Assembly: GCA_949317995.1 (NCBI GenBank)
Contig: OX439040.1
Span: 76,915,972 to 76,979,971 of the forward strand
Origin: Acholoe squamosa
Lineage: Eukaryota > Annelida > Polychaeta > Phyllodocida > Polynoidae
Direction of reading: 5' to 3'
Length of the DNA: 64,000 bases
The notes below the pieces were generated by a model. It had not been told where the DNA came from, ran no database searches, and worked only from the letters and a program-made list of their open reading frames with translations. The translations under genes were made by a program, and so were the position numbers. Below are positions 1 to 12,276 of this stretch, piece after piece. How positions within the stretch are numbered: position 1 is the stretch's first letter; every line of letters begins with the position of its first letter.

Positions 1-231
1 TACCTGAAACAATGTACTGTTAGGCTTAGCTTGGAACAGGGAGTGTATAAATATGAGGGAGCAAGGCATAATGGGACTTGTCAAGAATAAATCACGGATT
101 ATCAGCTACATGCATGTACATGGGGGTAAATTATGGTAATGTGTGGTGAGGAGACGTAATGAACAGTCAGGGTAGGACAAATAGGAAAGATACTGATGTC
201 TGTTCATCCTTTTGTCGCAGACAGGCATACA

Positions 232-232
<1 letters not shown>

Positions 233-312
<80 letters not shown>

Positions 313-388
313 GACAGAGACAGACAGAGAGACAGAGACAGACAGAGAGACAGAGAGACAGCGAGAGACAGAGAGACAGAGAGAGAGG
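233..388. repeat. (GA)n then GACA-rich microsatellite
   Basis: About 29 uninterrupted GA dinucleotides are followed by imperfect GACA and GAGACA units. Arginine/glutamate-rich reading frames here are products of the repeat. Confidence 0.95.
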
Positions 389-942
389 AGGAGGGGGTAG
401 GTAAGAAGGAGAAAGGTTGGCTGCTGTGGATCAAGACAGTCGCATGCACCGACTTGAATGGGAATTCAACCAGTAAGCATGGCAGGGGAAGTGAGCCCTG
501 AGGGGTATTTCGAAGTGAATTGTGACAGTTTCTAACGAAATAGTTGTTGCATGAGGAATCCTCATAAAAGGTGAACCACCATAACTGTCATGCAGTGAAG
601 CAGTGTAGTATTAACACCAAGCCCCAGATGGCAGTACAGTAAAGCACTGTGGTACAAGGAATCTCTAACAGTGAAATCTTTGCCAGAGATATACCTTTGA
701 TTTCACAGTATTTTCTACAGTGTAGCCCTGAAACTGTTAATATTAGCTATCCGATTCTAAAGCTGCCCTCTAGGGCTAATGGGTGTGTGTAGAAACAGCC
801 GTCAGCAGCCATTCATTATAACATTAAGTACAATTAACTACGGCAAGATGAGAGAGGTCTGTACAAGGGCTCACTCACAGACCACAGACTCAGACAACCC
901 CATGATTAGAGGCAACTCTGTGCTGGGAGATTTACTAACCCT
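389..942. other. No gene seen; ordinary spacer
   Basis: I see no exon-like frame. The only recognisable content is a decayed CACTG-type MITE at about 570-724. Confidence 0.6.
570..724. mobile_element. Degraded CACTGTAAAA-type MITE
   Basis: Contains the interior words of the family at 1944-2143 and 62589-62804 (GGTACAAGGAATCTCT, a GCAGTGTAG segment and TTTGCCAGAGAT), and ends in CTACAGTG. The left terminus is lost. Confidence 0.5.
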
Positions 943-1180
943 TTAACCCTTTCGGGGCCACTGATGCAGGAGGACTTACTCATCCATGCATTATGCAGAC
1001 TCTATACGGGGTCGATGTTTACATGCTCCTCCAATGAAGTACTGGCCAGCACTTCATTGGTGTATCATGACAACCAATGGGCATGATGCACCAATGAAGT
1101 ACTGGCCAGCACTTCATTGGTGCATCATGACAACCAATGGGCATGATGCACCAATGCATTAGCAACCCTTAAAGGGTTAA
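943..1180. mobile_element. Multi-hairpin TTAA element, copy 1
   Basis: Bounded by TTAACCCTTTCGGGGC and AACCCTTAAAGGGTTAA. Inside, a palindrome (CCAATGAAGTACTGG / CCAGCACTTCATTGG) with its flanking GATGCA and CATCATG words is tandemly duplicated with a period of about 60 bp. Terminal TTAA plus CCCTTT fits the target site and terminus of piggyBac-like elements. There is no coding capacity. Confidence 0.8.
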
Positions 1181-1943
1181 AGGTAACTGTGTGCTTGGAG
1201 ATTTATCAGTCCCTCAACCTGTGTTTGGAGAGTGAGTGACATTTTCTGTTTGAAGTCGGAGACAGGAATAACAGACGGGAGATGTTTTAAAGCCTTCCGG
1301 TCTCACACCGGCATTTCCTCACCTTATACAGAAAGAAGGAGGTGCTGCCAAATAATGGAACCTGATACAAAATGATGATTTGACTTTTGAGGTTTGATGG
1401 GACTTTCAGCCTTGTAGGGTCAGCATGATGTATGGATGTGCAGAGTCCTGGCGAGTTTCACAACATAGATCTGAGACTCATTTCAATATCCATAAAGGTC
1501 TCAAGTCGTCAATTACGCAGCTATGTGCTGCTCATTGTGACTATACATTAGTGCCTGTACCGCTACGACAACTCTTCCAAATCCTATATGTATGACTACA
1601 TATAGACAAGCAGTGTATATGTATTGTAAGTAGACGGTCCTTGATATAGGGGCCAGTCCCAGAAAGGAATGTCTCTATTATGATAGCCAAATCAGCAATG
1701 GGTTTTCAATTCGCCAGTGAAATAACCTGCAGGGCTCCAATTATGTACGTAAATCATACCGATCAATGAGCATGCCCAACTGGATATAAATCATATTACT
1801 GGTGGGAAAACTACATAAAAGCAATTAATGGACCAATGCTTTGATGGTACCTTTACATATGCGCACAAGACACAAGTTGGGACAGAAAGGATGAGAATTT
1901 AGAGTCTTTTAAGATGGACTATGGAAGTTGCGGTTTCCGAGTA
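1181..1943. other. No gene seen
   Basis: Unique-looking AT-rich spacer with no conserved exon or structured repeat that I can recognise. Confidence 0.5.
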
Positions 1944-2143
1944 CACTGTAAAAAAAAGCTGTCGTAATAATGAAGGAGACCTTGTCCCAAAGTTGCCGGA
2001 GATCCATAGTTATTTTCACAGTGATTCATTGTACATTTGTGTACCACTGTAAAATCCACACTGGTTCACTGCCATAGAATTACAGTGATTCAGTTAAGTT
2101 TTACAAGGATCCCTAGTAGATTCAACAGTTATGTTTTACAGTG
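1944..2143 (+). mobile_element. CACTGTAAAA-type MITE, 200 bp
   Basis: Begins CACTGTAAAAAAAA and ends ATGTTTTACAGTG, flanked by TA on both sides (1942-1943 and 2144-2145). The interior carries the family words CTTGTCCCAAAGTTGCC and TTTTACAAGGATCCC. Related copies lie at 17737-17950 and 62589-62804 (inverted). It is non-coding. A TA duplication suggests a Tc1/mariner- or CACTA-like mobiliser; I cannot decide which. Confidence 0.75.
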
Positions 2144-2308
2144 TAAAACTCATCAGGGCTGACTTCCGGTGTACTTTATTTCTCAGGCAGGCCACATTTG
2201 GCAGAGCTCCACAGGTGACATTTGGACTGAAGAAGGCAGGCCGCAGACTTATTTTACAGCTTTTGTCTTGTTATGAATAGTACGGATTAATTATAGGTTA
2301 ATGAGGGG

Positions 2309-2549
2309 TTAACCCTCTAAATGCATCATGCTCATTGGTCGGCATGATGTATGAATGCAGCCCTGGCGAGTAACTCGCCAGGGCTGCATTCATACATCAT
2401 GCCGACCCTACGGGGCTAATACAACCCTGTAGGGTCGGCATGATGCTCCAATGAAGTATTGGTGAGTCTGCTTACCAGCACTTCATTTGTGCATCATGAC
2501 GAGCGTTGGGCATGATGCACTCCTACATGAGCGGCCCTTAAAGGGTTAA
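2309..2549. mobile_element. Multi-hairpin TTAA element, copy 2
   Basis: Starts TTAACCCTCTAAATGC and ends GCGGCCCTTAAAGGGTTAA. It contains the long palindrome module AATGCAGCCCTGGCGAG / CTCGCCAGGGCTGCATT and a second hairpin around CCAATGAAGTATTGG. One of the clearest copies of the family. Confidence 0.85.
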
Positions 2550-3288
2550 TTAAGGAAGAGTTAATTGGAAGCAGGTCATAATGAGAAGTGACAACGACGT
2601 CACGTCAGGTGTTGGGATATATAGAGAGTGAGTGCTGCCCAAATTATTGCCAATGCAGGCAGCCATTTTGTATTATGTGTCACAAAGACGTCATGTCATG
2701 TGCTAGGCCTAGGGTACAAGGTGTAGGGGATGTGAGTGCTACCCAATGTTGGTGGTCATTCTGTATTGTAGGAGTTTGAAAAAAAGGAGTGATATTTCCC
2801 ACACAGGATTCTCATGACAGAGTCAGACTTTTCGATTTTAACACTACGATCTCAAAAAAAAAATATCAAAATTTTCAAGCTTGATACAAAACCTGACTAT
2901 CTTTGCACATTTTACAGTGAATTTTCTTGGAAAATTTTCTTGGAAAATTTTCAAAGAAAAGACTTTTCACAGTGATAGCACTGTTAATGCCAACAGCAAT
3001 CTACAAGTTCGCTATAGCCTTATATGTGCATGTGCAGGGTGGTCGGACGTACATCTGACTTGGTGGTAAAACCTAAAGCCACAAGTCTCACTAAAACTAC
3101 ATTTTGTGGGTACAAATTAAATGCCGCCAATTACAGATTTATTTTTAGAGGTGGTTTGTGTTATTTGGAGGTATGGTATGATGATACAGCAGGATGCGGT
3201 CTGCTGGTTGGATCAATTTTACAAATTTACTGAGGACTGATTCTGCTGACCTAACTCTGTTCACTTATATTTCTAATAATTGTTGCCA
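2550..3288. other. No gene seen; two related ACGTCA blocks
   Basis: Two blocks (about 2590-2665 and 2685-2765) share ACGTCA, GTGAGTGCT and CCCAA words in the same order, an old direct duplication. No exon is evident. Confidence 0.45.
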
Positions 3289-5460
3289 TACTTAGCACTC
3301 AAGTACTTAGTACTCTAAATACTCATGTACTTAGTACTCTAAATACTCAAGTACTACTTAGTACTCTAAATACTCAAGTACTACTTAGTACTCTAAATAC
3401 TGAATTACTTAGTACTCTAAATACTCAAGTACTTAGTACTCTAAATACTCAAGTACTACTTAGTACTCTAAATACTCAAGTACTACTTAGTACTCTAAAT
3501 ACTGAATTACTTAGTACTCTAAATACTCAAGTACTTAGTACTCTAAATACTCAAGTACTTAGTACTCTAAATACTCAAGTACTTAGTACTGTAAATACTC
3601 AAGTACTTAGTACTGTAAATACTCAAGTACTACTTAGTACTCTAAATACTCAAGTACTACTTAGTACTCTAAATACTCAAGTACTTATTACTCTAAATAC
3701 TTAAGTACTTATTACTCTAAATACTCAAGTACTTATTACTCTAGATACTCAAGTACTTATTACTCTAGATACTCAAGTACTTAGTACTCTAAATACTCAA
3801 GTACTACTTAATACTCTAAATACTCAAGTACTTAGTACTCTAAATACTCAAGTACTTATTACTCTAAATACTCAAGTACTTATTACTCTAGATACTCAAG
3901 TACTTAGTACTCTAAATACTCAAGTACTACTTAGTACTCTAAATACTCAAGTACTACTTAGTACTCTAAATACTCAAGTACTACTTAGTACTCTAAATAC
4001 TCAAGTACTACTTAGTACTCTAAATACTCAAGTACTACTTAGTACTCTAAATACTCAAGTACAACTTAGTACTCTAAATACTCAAGTACTACTTAGTACT
4101 CTAAATACTCAAGTACTACTTAGTACTCTAAATACTCAAGTACTTAATACTCTAAATACTTAAGTACTTATTACTCTTAATACTCAAGTACTTATTACTC
4201 TAGATACTCAAGTACTTAGTACTCTAAATACTCAGGTACTACTTGGTACTCTAAATACTCAAGTACTTAGTACTCTAAATACTCAAGTACTTATTACTCT
4301 AAATACTCAAGTACTTATTACTCTAGATACTCAAGTACTTAGTACTCTAAATACTCAAGTACTACTTAGTACTCTAAATACTCAAGTACTACTTAGTACT
4401 CTAAATACTTAAGTACTACTTAGTACTCTAAATACTCAAGTACTACTTAGTACTCTAAATACTCAAGTACTTAATACTCTAAATAATTAAGTACTTATTA
4501 CTCTAAATACTCAAGTACTTATTACTCTAGATACTCAAGTACTTAGTACTCTAAATACTCAAGTACTACTTGGTACTCTAAATACTCAAGTACTACTTAG
4601 TACTCTAAATACTCAAGTACTACTTAGTACTCTAAATACTTAAGTACTACTTAGTACTCTAAATACTCAAGTACTACTTAGTACTCTAAATACTCAAGTG
4701 CTACTTAGTACTCTAAATACTCAAGTACTACTTAGTACTCTAAATACTCAAGTACTTAATACTCTAAATAATTAAGTACTTATTACTCTAAATACTCAAG
4801 TACTTATTACTCTAGATACTCAAGTACTTAGTACTCTAAATACTCAAGTACTACTTGGTACTCTAAATACTCAAGTACTTAGTACTCTAAATACTCAAGT
4901 ACTTAATACTCTAAAGACTCAAGTACTTAGTACTCTAAATACTCAAGTACTACTTAGTACTCTAAATACTCAAGTACTTAATACTCTAAATACTTAAGTA
5001 CTTATTACTCTAAATAATCAAGTACTTATTACTCTAGATACTCAAGTACTTAGTACTCTAAATACTCAAGTACTACTTAATACTCTAAATACTCAAGTAC
5101 TTAGTGCTCAAAATACTCAAGTACTTAGTACTCTAAATACTCGAGTACTTAGTACTCTAAATACTCGAGTACTTAGTAATCTAAATACTCGAGTACTTAG
5201 TTCTCTAAATACTCGAGTTCTTAGTACTCTAAATACTCAAGTACTTAGTTCTCTAAATACTCGAGTTCTTAGTACTCTAAATACTTGAGTACTTAGTACT
5301 CTTAATACTCAAGTACTTAGTACCCTTAATACTCAAGTACTTAGTACTCTAAATATTCAAGTGTTTAGTACTCTAAATACTCACGTACTTATTACTCTAA
5401 ATACTCAAGTACTTAGTACTCTAAATACTCACGTACTTATTACTGTAAATACTCAAGTAC
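3289..5460. repeat. 24/27-bp minisatellite with higher-order structure
   Basis: The monomer is TTAGTACTCTAAATACTCAAGTAC, read here as TTAGTACTCTAAATAC plus TCAAGTAC; a 27-bp variant has an extra TAC. About 85-90 copies fill 2.2 kb. Variant monomers (TTATTACTCTAAAT, TTATTACTCTAGAT, TTAATACTCTAAAT) recur in the same order in several blocks, indicating higher-order duplication. AGTACT palindromes recur in each unit. There is no coding frame. Confidence 0.95.
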
Positions 5461-5582
5461 CATTATGATGCACTGGATTAGAGTGCCCCTGCAGTAGAGC
5501 ATCATGCTGACCATAGCAGAGCATCAACCCTGTAGGGGCAGCATGATACATGAGCGCAGTCCTCGCATCATGATACTCCAAG
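5461..5582. mobile_element. Fragment of multi-hairpin TTAA element
   Basis: Contains GAGCATCATGCTGACC, ACCCTGTAGGGGCAGCATGAT and GCATCATGATACTCC words of the family but no intact palindrome or TTAA end. It abuts the minisatellite directly. Confidence 0.5.
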
Positions 5583-5877
5583 GACATAGTGCCATAAAGC
5601 AGGTTCCAGTCCATACAGGATTTACTTGAAAATGATAGTTGAACGTAATCCCTTGTTTGTGATTTTTTATGGACATTTCGTGTTATAATTAAGCTGTGTA
5701 AAGAGACATGATGTTTACTTGCCTCCATACCCCTTGTTTTTAAAATCTACACTGTCATCATTCAGTCGTAGATTAAATACAACTATAATTGCTCACGCTT
5801 TAAACTGTGTCGATTAATTCAATGTATTATTTGCACAAGACCTTTTTTGCACTATTGCACATATGAAGGTACAAATA

Positions 5878-6779
5878 CACTGCAAAAATGGTGTTTAGAT
5901 TTTAAACATGTTTAGGTCTAAACACGTTTAAAACCTAAACATATAAGTCAGTTAGGTGTCTCATCGACTACACATTTAGGAAATGAACACTTTTATTCTA
6001 ACTACATAAACATTTATGCTAAACCTGTTTAGATGTTTAGAGTTGAAACAGTTGAATAATAGGTGTTTAGATTTAAACACCAATATGTTTAGATACTTGG
6101 ATGTTGAATCCACACCAGGTAGCAGCACTACCATTGAATGGACTATCTGCACACAGTTATAATCAATTGTTGTGACAAATGTCCCCAAATCCCATGTTTA
6201 TCATGGTTTCATTTCATAGAATGTCATGTGAATAGAAAGGGCAATAGAAAATTTACTAGATTCACCTTACACCATTAACATTAGCATAAAATAATCAATA
6301 AGCTCCATGACTGACACCTATTTGATGTTATTCTGGAATAGATAAGGCAATGTCCTTCCTGTCAAGCTGTTGTACTTTCTCAAGTCTCTCATTCTGATGC
6401 ACTGTGTAGTACATGTACACGTATATAGCTGTGGCTGACATCTTTGGAGACTTTGACAAGTAAACACCTGCTGATATCTTTCCAGTAAATGAGAAAACAA
6501 ATAAAATATATCTCTTTTTTTTTAATGCATACATGTCTGCAAACCTTAACTCTCCATCAAATCATTTAAACATCTAAACACAAAAATTCATAAACACCTA
6601 AACACAAAAAAATCATAGATATCTAAACACAAAGTTTTAACCTAAACACCTACATCTCTAAACACTTGAGCTAAGCACATTGTTTGGCTAAACATGTTTA
6701 GGAAATTAATGTGATTACAAAAACGTTGCAAGAATATGTTTAGAATTGTGTTTAGGATCTAAACACCATTTTTGCAGTG
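5878..6779. mobile_element. 902-bp TIR element with reiterated AAACA motifs
   Basis: Termini CACTGCAAAAATGGTGTTTA and its inverted partner (ending ACACCATTTTTGCAGTG) are flanked by TA on each side (5876-5877, 6780-6781). The interior repeats short versions of the inner TIR, TAAACACCTAAACA and TGTTTAGAT, many times at both ends. There is no credible coding frame, so it is a non-autonomous DNA transposon. Confidence 0.8.
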
Positions 6780-6909
6780 TATGCGAAGCAGTTCTCATAT
6801 GCGGTAAATAGAATTATTTCAATCCGTATAAAAATACCGTCTATCTACTGTATGTGTATTGCTTTTCGTCTTCACTTGTCTCATCTTACAATCGTTTATG
6901 AATCACATT

Positions 6910-7520
6910 CAGGCTTGTGCCCAGATGTCCCCAAATGTGGCACATGACACTCAGCATGTTCTGATTTGTAAAATAATGTTGGATTATTGTCACAATGACT
7001 CAGCATATTACAGGTTTGTAAGGTAATGTCGGATTGTTGTTACAATGACTCAGCATATTGGGATTTGTATTTTAAAGGTAATGTCGGATTTTTGCCACAA
7101 TGACTCAGCATATTGGAGATGTGTAAGGTAATGTCGGATTATTGTCACAATGACTCAGCATATTGCAGGTTTGGAAAGTAAAGTTGAATCATTTTCACAA
7201 TAATCCAGTTTGTTACAGGTAACAATGCTGTTTCATTTGCGCACAGATGATACCAGATTATTGCCAGCATGACTCCCCATGTTTCAGGTTTGTAAAATAA
7301 TATCAAGACTTCTATTGGCCTAATGACTGTTTTTTTTTTTTTTTTTTGCAGAAATGATATCTGATTACTGACACAAGGTATCCACATATTTCAGGATTGC
7401 ACAAAGAATGCTAGATTTTTGTCGCAATGACTTAGCATATTAGGGTTTTGTAAAATGATGCTGATTTGCTCACCAATTCACTCAGCATGTTAAATGTTTG
7501 TAGGGTAGAGAGGGATGCTG
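6910..7520. repeat. Degenerate 50-60-bp tandem repeat
   Basis: About ten diverged units built around AATGACTCAGCATATT, AGGTTTGTAA and TAATGTCGGATT. Divergence between units suggests an old array. The end near 7320 is interrupted by a T tract. Confidence 0.8.
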
Positions 7521-8641
7521 ACATTAGGGTGGCTTTGAATCCTGTTAATTGGTGTTGTAGTGGGGGTACAAAGGGGTCAGCACTACAGTTAGCATTAAGC
7601 CCAGGGTATTAGTTAGTATTTATAGATAATCTAGGCACAGAAAGCACAGAGAGGGAGTACATACAGAAACAAGGTGACATCCACCTCGTTGCCCTACTAC
7701 CCTCCTCACCTCCCTCATCACCCTGCTCACCCCACACCTTCCACTTAAAATGTCAACAATGTCTGTGAGAGAGGAGTGTTTTTTTCTACCCTTTGCAGTC
7801 TATTGTGCATCATGCCAAAAGACTAGTTAAATATTTTTGCATACAGTGAACTGTCTGGGGGGGGGACAACAATCAACTACCTCATATTCACCTCAGAAAG
7901 CTAGTAATATGTACCTAGCTTAATGGGGAGGGGAGATATGAGGTAGAACTCATATCTTTCTGTTCCCCCTGTCAAATATGATCCCTGGGTTGGTGGGGAG
8001 CACTTGAGAATTTGTGTTGAAGGTCTCTCGGTCAGCATGATCAGCATAATGAAAAAGTGTTCAGTTTGTAGCAATTTGTATTGAGTAAATCATTATGGAT
8101 CATGCCCCATGGCCGACATAGTGCATCAAGCCCAATGGTCACTCTGCGGGGGAGGGCAGATAATTCTGTGAGTGTCTTTCGACATCAAACAACCTTTGTA
8201 CTAACTCACTAGTATGGGTGGAAAGATCATTAATACATCAGTCCCTTTGTTCTTCTAACATAGCCAGGGAGGCCATTCTTTATCAGGGCAAGAAAAAATC
8301 TTTAATCCATTCTCCAACATCCTGTTCTCCACTGCGACGTCATTTTATGTTCCAAAATAACGTGAGTTTAATTTAGGGATTTACTCAAATTGCTCCTAAC
8401 CAAATCTTTCTTCACTCATTAGCCCTCATATCGTATTCAATGAGGTGGTGCTAACTCATAAAGGAACAAGCATGTCATAAAAGTGGAACACTTCTCGCGA
8501 GCACATGTGGCTAACCCAGACGACATTTAGCCGTTTAAAGGCCATTGATGTTAAGTCATGGACAAAGACATGAATGTCTTCGTCTCTTACTTTCGATAGT
8601 GTCCTTAGCTGTCGGTTAATAATTTATTTAAGCCCATTTGT
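7521..8641. other. No gene seen
   Basis: Mixed spacer with a short G tract near 7858 and isolated GCATCATGCC words of the hairpin element. No exon or intact element was recognised. Confidence 0.5.
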
Positions 8642-8892
8642 TGCAGCCCTGGAAAATAACTCAACAGGGCTTCATTCAAACATCGTGCTGGCACCCAATG
8701 TCATTGATACACCCCAAGATCGAGGGACGTCATGATGCACCAATGAAGTGGTGGCGAGCAGAATCACAGAACTTCATTAAAGCATCATGCTGTCCCATGG
8801 GCATGATGCACTCCTGTATTAGCAACTTTCATTCTAGCATCATGCTGTACTTCTGGGAGTGTATCAACCCTGCAAGATGGGCATGGTGCATA
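8642..8892. mobile_element. Degenerate multi-hairpin TTAA element
   Basis: Carries both palindrome modules in decayed form (GCAGCCCTGG ... CAGGGCTTCATTC; CCAATGAAGTGGTGGCGAGC ... CACTTCATT) and several CATCATGC junction words. The TTAA termini are missing. Confidence 0.65.
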
Positions 8893-9115
8893 ATTTCTTA
8901 TGTCACAATGTCGCCAAAATTCAAGGTTTCAGGACACATGTCACTTTTTAAGGGCAAATTAAATGTCTAAAAATAAAGCCATGGCTCAAAATTCAAGGCT
9001 TCAGGTCATATGTCACTTTTCTTAGGGAATGGACATGTCACATGTCACTTTTAAAAGGGTGCAATGTCAGAAGGACACCTCAAAATGGCCAAATGTCGCC
9101 ATGTCGTTTTTTACC
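8893..9115. repeat. Short imperfect direct repeats
   Basis: Units with CAAAATTCAAGG, TTTCAGG and CATGTCACTTTT occur two to three times. The origin is unknown. Confidence 0.6.
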
Positions 9116-9128
9116 CCTTGTGGCCACA

Positions 9129-9231
9129 TTAATACAGCATTGGCGAGTTGTTCACCGGAGCTGCATTTATGCATCATGGTTCCCAATGGGCATAATCCAT
9201 TAATGCATATATGCGGCCCTTAAAGGGTTAA
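9129..9231. mobile_element. Right part of a multi-hairpin TTAA element
   Basis: Contains the GGCGAGTTGTTCACC hairpin and ends GCGGCCCTTAAAGGGTTAA. The left half is absent. Confidence 0.7.
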
Positions 9232-10019
9232 GGAATATGAGGCTTTTTTTTAGGTAGGGGGAGCTCACTTTGTGGAAATGTGGATCTGATGACGGCCCAT
9301 TTGAAGCAGCAGGCGTCGAATGTGTGACGTCCTGAACCAACTCTTCAAATGGAGACATTTCTTTGAGGGGTGGAGATGGAGGGGGGGGGGTCATGGTGAA
9401 TAATTTCACATTCCGTCAGGGTCAGCAGCGGCAGAACCATCAAACAGTGCGTCATTAAAACTTCACAGATTTGCTCAATTTCTTTAAATAAATGAATTGT
9501 GAGGTGAAGAAGAAGAGTTTGATGTAAAAAGCCTGTCTTGTTTTCTTACATCAGTTGATAAGAAATCAGAAAGAGGTGGTCTGAAGGGACGTTTCTTTGG
9601 AGGAGGAAGATAAGAAGAAACATCCCTGACCTTTCGGTAAAAGCCCATGAGGTACTTGTGGCTCCCCAAGGCGGACAACTCAACAGGAAATAATGAATAA
9701 ACATTTTATGCAAATTAAGAGTCTCCTACCCAATACCGGTATTATCAATCACCGCCCAATTATTCCCATCACCGTCATACCCTGCGTACAAGGTGCGGTT
9801 TATAGCAAGGTTTCATGTCATTTGTATGTATGCGGCCATGACAGTTCTGTCCTCGGAATATCTCGCGATATTAGGTATGTACCATATTTGCATCTAGCAT
9901 AACATGCCAGGAACAAGTGTGGTGTGAGACCAGAGCCGAATATCACTGATGTCAGCATGCAAGTGCTATTGCGGGAACCAGTCCGCTTTCTATAAGGCCA
10001 CTATATGCAAAGACCCCTG
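9232..10019. other. No gene seen; one dispersed repeat
   Basis: About 9905-10010 (GATGTCAGCATGCAAGTG, GGGAACCAGTCCG) resembles 49320-49420 (AATGTCAGCGTGCAAGTG, GGGAACCGGTC), so it is a dispersed repeat. The rest is unique spacer. Confidence 0.5.
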
Positions 10020-10260
10020 TGGGGTGTTTCAGAAGCAGGTAATGTTTACAACCGGTCATAAGGAGATATGATAGCAGTTTTAATAGTGATTGTAGGCTTA
10101 TACCTGCATGTGTTTCTAAAGCATTACCATGACCTTACTGTGTCTATAACTATATGACTGGTGAGAGATGATAATGGTTGCAGTTGTAAGTTTAGAATCT
10201 AACAGTTTTAGAAACAGATATTTAATGTTCATTATTATGTCAGGCTTCTGAAACACCCCA
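10020..10260. mobile_element. 241-bp MITE, TGGGGTGTTTCAGAAGC ends
   Basis: Perfect 17-bp inverted ends (10020-10036 and 10244-10260) are flanked by CTG at 10017-10019 and 10261-10263, a plausible 3-bp duplication. It is non-coding. A 3-bp duplication would fit PIF/Harbinger or CACTA types; the superfamily is not settled. Confidence 0.75.
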
Positions 10261-11571
10261 CTGATGTGCCTTATACACTCATGGCGGCGTGGCTTACACG
10301 TGAGGATTCCAAGTTATAGAATTGTGCTAAATTATTAATAAATGATCAGAGATCTACCGTGTAAGGTCAACCTATAACTTTGGGGTATACCCTATACACC
10401 GGTTGCGTCTTATATGCGAGGTATACGGTATGGAAATACAAAATCATCATGGCCTTGAGAAAAGGACAAAGACCCCCCCCCATTTAATCATCTATAGACA
10501 CACACTGGACCAATTTCCGCTTCTTGTTTCCTTAAGGAAAACAAGGATTCATTCTCAATTTCGAGGATATCACTATATAATGGTCTGAACTAAAAAAGAG
10601 AAACAAATATTATTAGAAAAGAATAATTAGAATGATAAATAAAATTTGAAAAAATCTAGAAATATTATCTGAAAAAAACCCAACAAATTAGAATGATAAA
10701 TGAAAAGAAATAGATGAAGAAGGGGTTGACAACGAAAGGCAAACTTAGATGGTTTGTCTTTGACTTCGCTTGTTGTCATGGTAATGCAGTGGAGGTGGGG
10801 TGGGGGCAAACAAAGGTCTGGGCAGGGTTGGCCTCAATGGGAGAAAATTGGATGAGAGGGTAGCAGCATATTGAGTGGTTAGAGCTGAATAAAAAACAAA
10901 CACAGAGGACGGAAAGAGGCCTTTGTTGTCCTCACGAAGTGCCACCGAACGCAGCAGGAGCGCGCGGCAGACGCAAGGGAGACGCAGGGTGCGCGTCTCA
11001 AGATGACAGCGCCCTCAGTGGCGGCAACTGGCGGCAGTTATGGAGCAGATAATATAATCACGTCTGAAAGATTACAATCGAAACCCGGATTTACCGCCGG
11101 CTAACCCGGGCGTGAGAGGCATGGGGGAGGGGCGGTGGTTGTGGGGGTGAAAGGAGGGGGGGGGGGATATAGAAGGCAGAGGAAAGAAGGGACAGACTCG
11201 TGAATATCGAGTGCATGGTATGATGCTAGGGGGTGACTCATTGAGCAAATCGGTGCAACTGTGAGGGAGCAGGACAGGACCGGGGGGGGGGGGTCGAGAT
11301 GGAAGACGAGTGATGAAGGAGGAGATAGCTAGCAGAACTTAGGAACTGTATATGGGAGGTCCGAGGAGGAAGTTCCCCCCTGGAATTCACCCCCCCCCAC
11401 CACCAAAATTCTCCCGTCGGGAATCCCCCCCCCCCTTGAATCCCCCCACCTCAGGAAATCTCCCCCTGGAATTCCCCCTCCCTTATCCATATAGGACATA
11501 TACTTAATTTGTGTTCATTTTCTATACACCAAATGTAAGTTAAAAGTATGCAGGATGTTATAAGGTAACAG
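10261..11571. other. No gene seen; G/C tracts and a GC-rich patch
   Basis: 10900-11110 is locally GC-rich with CpGs and could be a promoter or old CpG-rich repeat, but I see no exon. 11155-11470 holds several G and C homopolymers. Confidence 0.4.
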
Positions 11572-12276
11572 TTAGGTTAGGGTTAGGGTTAGGGTTGGGG
11601 TTAGGGATAGGGTTAGGGATAGGGATAGGGTTAGGGATAGGGATAGGGATAGGGTTAGGGATAGGGTTAGGGATAGGGTTAGGGTTAGGGTTAGGGATAG
11701 GGATAGGGATAGGGTTAGGGTTAGGGATAGGGTTAGGGATAGGGTTAGGGTTAGGGTTAGGGTTAGGGATAGGGATAGGGTTAGGGATAGGGATAGGGTT
11801 AGGGATAGGGATGGGGTTAGGGTTAGGGATAGGGATAGGGTTAGGGATAGGGATAGGGTTAGGGATAGGGGTAGGGTTAGGGTTAGGGATAGGGATAGGG
11901 TTAGGGATAGGGATAGGGATAGGGTTAGGGATAGGGATAGGATAGGGATAGGGTTAGGGTTAGGGATAGGGTTAGGGTTAGGGATGAGGTTAGGGTTAGG
12001 GATAGGGATAGGGTTAGGGATAGGGATAGGGATAGGGTTAGGGATAGGGATAGGATAGGGATAAGGTTAGGGTTAGGGATAAGGTTAGGGTTAGGGATGA
12101 GGTTAGGGTTAGGGATAGGGATAGGGTTAGGGATGAGGTTAGGGATAGGGATAGGGTTAGGGATAGGGATAGGGTTAGGGTTAGGGATAGGGATAGGATA
12201 GGGATAGGGTTAGGGTTAGGGATAGGGTTAGGGTTAGGCTTAGATTTGGGGTTATGGTTAGGGTTAGGGATAGGGA
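11572..12276 (+). repeat. Interstitial telomere-like block, TTAGGG with TAGGGA variants
   Basis: About 115 hexamers alternate irregularly between GGGTTA (the standard animal telomere unit) and GGGATA, all G-rich on the plus strand. Rare ATGAGG and ATAAGG variants appear towards the right end. The glycine/isoleucine/leucine reading frame through it is a repeat artefact. Confidence 0.95.

Noticed and set aside
204-501. Arg/Glu- and Leu/Ser-rich frames
   Set aside because: Translation of a GA microsatellite on both strands; the same holds near 18819-19085.
3289-5460. Regular repeats that superficially look like a CRISPR array
   Set aside because: Units are contiguous with no unique spacers, and the genome is eukaryotic. 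The same applies to the 20-bp satellite at 14535-15450.
11595-11945. 116-codon glycine/isoleucine/leucine open frame
   Set aside because: It is the translation of the telomere-like hexamer block; no protein is implied.
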